Positions 23,103 through 25,125 of a DNA stretch of 25,125 nt are shown here, in pieces. Positions within the stretch are counted from its first letter, which is position 1. Every line of letters begins with the position of its first letter. Under the pieces are notes generated by a model. That model worked only from the letters and a program-made list of their open reading frames with translations. It had not been told where the DNA came from and did not search any database. A program made the translations under genes and the position numbers. Origin of the DNA: Lachnospiraceae bacterium UBA7179 (GTDB lineage Bacteria > Bacillota > Clostridia > Lachnospirales > Lachnospiraceae); the NCBI GenBank assembly GCA_002491195.1, contig DKVL01000055.1, positions 18,814-43,938 on the forward strand, written 5' to 3'.

Positions 23103-23897
23103 ATGCAAACAAGCAGGAAACCTAAGCATTATGATACGGTAAAACATTTAACAGATTCACAAAATTTTATAACCAATCGCAAGTTGATCCAGAGAATCAT
23201 ACGTCTGGCGGATATCAGCGTAAATGATACAGTCCTTGAGATTGGTACAGGAAAAGGACATTTGACCGAAGTGTTGTGTGAGAAAGCAGGCAGCGTATGT
23301 TCTGTGGAGATTGACCAAAAGCTGTACGAGAACGCTAGGGAGAGACTGACCCCTTGCAACAATCTGAAACTGGTACATGGGGATTTCCTGAAATACAACC
23401 TCCCAACCAAAGGAGCATATAAAGTTTTTTCCAATATTCCCTATTTTATCACGACACAGATTGTCGAAAAACTGACACGCATGTCAAATCCGCCCACGGA
23501 CATCTGGCTCGTCATGGAAAAGGGAGCGGCAAAACGGTTTATGGGGATGCCAAAGGAGACGGGAAAATCCCTGCTGCTAAAAGTAAATTGGTCCATAAAG
23601 ATCGTTTATCATTTCCGCAGGGAGGATTTTCACCCGATGCCTGCAGTCGATTCTGTGCTGGTGCATTTCTCCAGAAAGGAAAAAGCGGACTTGGACAGAA
23701 AGGAATACTGCGAATTTGAGCAGTTTGTTGCGCATTCCTTAAAATACGGCATCTGCGGAAGAAACGGCCTGCTGACCAAACGGCAGGTATCAGTGGCGTT
23801 AAAACAGGCAGGGCTGCCGCATACACACGAAGACGGGGTCACGCTGTACATTCAGTGGCTGTGCTTATTTCGATGCTATCTGCAGACAAGACAGTAA
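23103..23897 (+). CDS. erm: Erm-family 23S rRNA (adenine-N6)-methyltransferase
   Basis: The 264-residue enzyme should methylate A2058 of 23S rRNA with S-adenosylmethionine, giving macrolide, lincosamide and streptogramin B resistance. It has the SQNFIT start block (19-24), SAM motif I VLEIGTGKGHLT (44-55), VHGDFL (91-96) and the catalytic NIPYFI motif (111-116), plus a helical C-terminal domain ending in QWLCLF. The length is slightly above the usual 245 or so. The ATG follows AAGGAGG by eight bases. KsgA housekeeping methylases share the fold, but NIPYFITTQIV and the C-terminus favour Erm. I cannot assign the class letter. It is on the plus strand, unlike most neighbours, with its own inducible-type leader, which suggests acquisition as a resistance unit. 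Confidence 0.85.
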   Translation: MQTSRKPKHYDTVKHLTDSQNFITNRKLIQRIIRLADISVNDTVLEIGTGKGHLTEVLCEKAGSVCSVEIDQKLYENARERLTPCNNLKLVHGDFLKYNLPTKGAYKVFSNIPYFITTQIVEKLTRMSNPPTDIWLVMEKGAAKRFMGMPKETGKSLLLKVNWSIKIVYHFRREDFHPMPAVDSVLVHFSRKEKADLDRKEYCEFEQFVAHSLKYGICGRNGLLTKRQVSVALKQAGLPHTHEDGVTLYIQWLCLFRCYLQTRQ

Positions 23898-23907
23898 TAA
23901 AAACAAG

Positions 23908-23944
23908 GTCAGGAACGCTATTTCCCCTATCCAGCGTTCCTGAC
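23908..23944. terminator. bidirectional terminator between erm and the XRE gene
   Basis: GTCAGGAACGCT (23908-23919) pairs perfectly with 23933-23944. The minus-strand tail TTGTTTTTATT is a good U-tract; the plus-strand tail is only AATATATTT. It covers the last five codons and the stop of the XRE gene. Confidence 0.8.
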
Positions 23945-24262
23945 AATATATTTCATGTAGCACCTCAAATCCCTTTTAAATCTCCTTAATTGTTTCTTCA
24001 CTGCTAAGTCCGCCGATATAACCTTTGGATTTCTCTCGCATCCACAGACGATATCGTAAAGATCCGCCTCATACAGCTGCATGAGTGCAAATATCGCATC
24101 TGCTGGCGGATAACTCCTGCCCTCTTCATATTTGTAGACCGCCTGTACAGAACCCAGCTGGAGATACCGTCTGACCTCTTCCACTGTAATTTTTTTCGCT
24201 AAGCGAAGTCGCTTTAAATTGCGCCCAATCAATTTCGCATCGTATTTTGGTCTGTTAATCAC
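23927..24262 (-). CDS. XRE-family helix-turn-helix protein
   Basis: This 111-residue protein has an XRE-type HTH at about 11-66 (IGRNLKRLRLAKKITVEEVR, then SVQAVYKYEEGRSYPPADAI). A basic C-terminal tail (about 82-111) is rich in Arg and Lys. The GTG start at 24260-24262 follows AGGAGG by five bases. It lies 45 bases after the NYN-domain gene and is probably in its operon. The stop codon TAG falls in the loop of the terminator hairpin, so the end of the coding region and the terminator are the same DNA. The target is unknown. Confidence 0.8.
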   Translation of the reverse strand: MINRPKYDAKLIGRNLKRLRLAKKITVEEVRRYLQLGSVQAVYKYEEGRSYPPADAIFALMQLYEADLYDIVCGCERNPKVISADLAVKKQLRRFKRDLRCYMKYIVRNAG

Positions 24263-24307
24263 TGTTTCCTCCTCTATGCCAATATGATATCAGCAACTGC
24301 TCATCGA

Positions 24308-24970
24308 TCAAACCACGGTCTTCAGGATCTGATAAATCGCAGTACCATTTCTGCGTCCAAACGCATGCAGGGAACCTGTGTACAACTGCCTTGGCGCCGC
24401 ATCCTGATGATCCTCTGCATACGCAAAAATCCGGGAAATCATATGCTCATATTCTGTTCCTGAAAATGCTTCCTTCAGTCTGTTTTTCATGGAATTGCGC
24501 TCTGTGTATCTTGCATGCTCCACAGCGATATCCAACATCCTCGACCTGTCCTGCAGCTCCTGCCGCCGGGCAGTATTGTCAGCAGTATTCAGTGCCATCA
24601 GTCCATTCTCAATATTGGACGCAATGACAACCTTCGTCTTTCCAGCTCCTTTTTTGAGCTGAAAGAAATCTGCAACTGCCTTAAATCCCTTGTCGTTGCT
24701 CACAATCACGATCTGTGACTCTCCACTCTGGCTGAGTACACCGCATTCAGATGCGATATAGAAATCCAATGCATTCTTTCCTGTGTTTGCCAGCTTGTAG
24801 ATACGAAAATCACACTCCGTCCTTCTGATGGCATCCATATACTCTGCCCTGATCTTACCACAGCACTGACTGTAAAAAATGTATAAGATGTCCTCCACAT
24901 CCAGATACTCTACTCCCTTTAGGCCATGTGCTCCCCAGACATTCTCGTAATCTACCAAAACTGCTGCCAT
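24308..24970 (-). CDS. NYN/PIN-like domain putative ribonuclease
   Basis: This 220-residue protein has a PIN-like nuclease fold at about 1-120. Acidic positions expected to bind metal are visible in VDYENV (Asp7), KNALDFYIASECG (Asp69) and VIVSNDKGF (Asp93). The rest is helical and charged (about 130-220). Proteins of this type are thought to cut RNA, but here the function is inferred from the motifs. The ATG at 24970 follows AGGGGG by six bases. An XRE-type gene follows 45 bases downstream on the same strand. A repeat element begins about 30 bases upstream. Confidence 0.8.
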   Translation of the reverse strand: MAAVLVDYENVWGAHGLKGVEYLDVEDILYIFYSQCCGKIRAEYMDAIRRTECDFRIYKLANTGKNALDFYIASECGVLSQSGESQIVIVSNDKGFKAVADFFQLKKGAGKTKVVIASNIENGLMALNTADNTARRQELQDRSRMLDIAVEHARYTERNSMKNRLKEAFSGTEYEHMISRIFAYAEDHQDAAPRQLYTGSLHAFGRRNGTAIYQILKTVV

Positions 24971-25002
24971 TTGCTTCCCCCTCTTCGTTTCATTCTCATA
25001 AT

Positions 25003-25125
25003 CCTTAGGAACTGTAGAAAAATAACTGACACATCTTGCTTGTCTATTTCTCCGATATCAAATTGCTAAAGCAATTACTCCGCAATCAGTTACATAGCCC
25101 ACTATGCGCCTGATTGTGGACAATT
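25003..25125 (+). repeat. arm of a repeat element related to the one at 1503-1668
   Basis: The first 52 or so bases (CCTTAGGAACTGTAG onward) match the right arm of the element at 1503-1668 with three mismatches and one gap. The rest is specific to this copy and highly folded: AATTGCT/AGCAATT, then CAATCAG/CTGATTG enclosing CATAG/CTATG. It runs off the window edge, so its far end is not seen. Confidence 0.6.

Noticed and set aside
1..25125. CRISPR array, tRNA or rRNA genes
   Set aside because: I saw no regularly spaced direct repeats, tRNA-like cloverleaf or rRNA sequence; a covariance-model search would settle it.

Overview
The window looks like a chromosomal accessory region of a Clostridia/Lachnospiraceae-type Bacillota. 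The signs are moderate GC, strong purine-rich ribosome binding sites with frequent GTG and TTG starts, an alpha2-type glycyl-tRNA synthetase behind a T-box leader, an AgrC-like GHKL kinase and a zinc-ribbon ECF sigma factor. This is inferred from gene content, not from a marker gene. No rRNA, tRNA or CRISPR array was seen.

Layout. 1-1372: an orphan GHKL sensor kinase. 1503-1668: a near-palindromic MITE-like element that abuts a frameshifted coiled-coil gene (1632-2186). 2552-7749, minus strand: a three-gene set made of a small receiver protein (frameshifted in this sequence), a type-1 RNase H and a giant AAA+ protease. 7826-12038: an ECF sigma factor, two secreted transglutaminase-like proteins and remnants of further copies, two near-identical candidate ECF promoters, and an inserted XRE repressor module with textbook divergent operators. 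12055-15267: a second giant AAA+ protease, placed directly upstream of the sigma gene. 15377-19271: a heterodimeric ABC exporter with a small ORF between its halves. 19308-20832: a decaying cassette (XRE remnant, DUF4869-like protein, small P-loop ATPase, remnant of a further gene, nuclease remnant). 20913-22670: glyQS with its T-box leader and promoter. 22765-23897: an Erm rRNA methylase behind a leader peptide and two possible attenuators. 23927-24970: an XRE/NYN-nuclease pair. 25003-25125: the arm of a repeat related to the element at 1503.

The most unusual feature is the pair of giant proteases. Each runs, in order: an RNase H1-type hybrid-binding (caulimovirus viroplasmin) domain, a ClpA/ClpB-D2-like AAA+ module, a receiver-like domain, an FtsH-like AAA+ module and an M41 metallopeptidase (HEAGH plus a distal Asp). 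The FtsH transmembrane segments are missing. One copy sits with an RNase H and a free-standing receiver; the other sits 16 bases upstream of an ECF sigma gene. This suggests a soluble protease family that senses nucleic-acid hybrids or is controlled by a receiver domain, and that may act on regulators such as the sigma factor. That role is inference.
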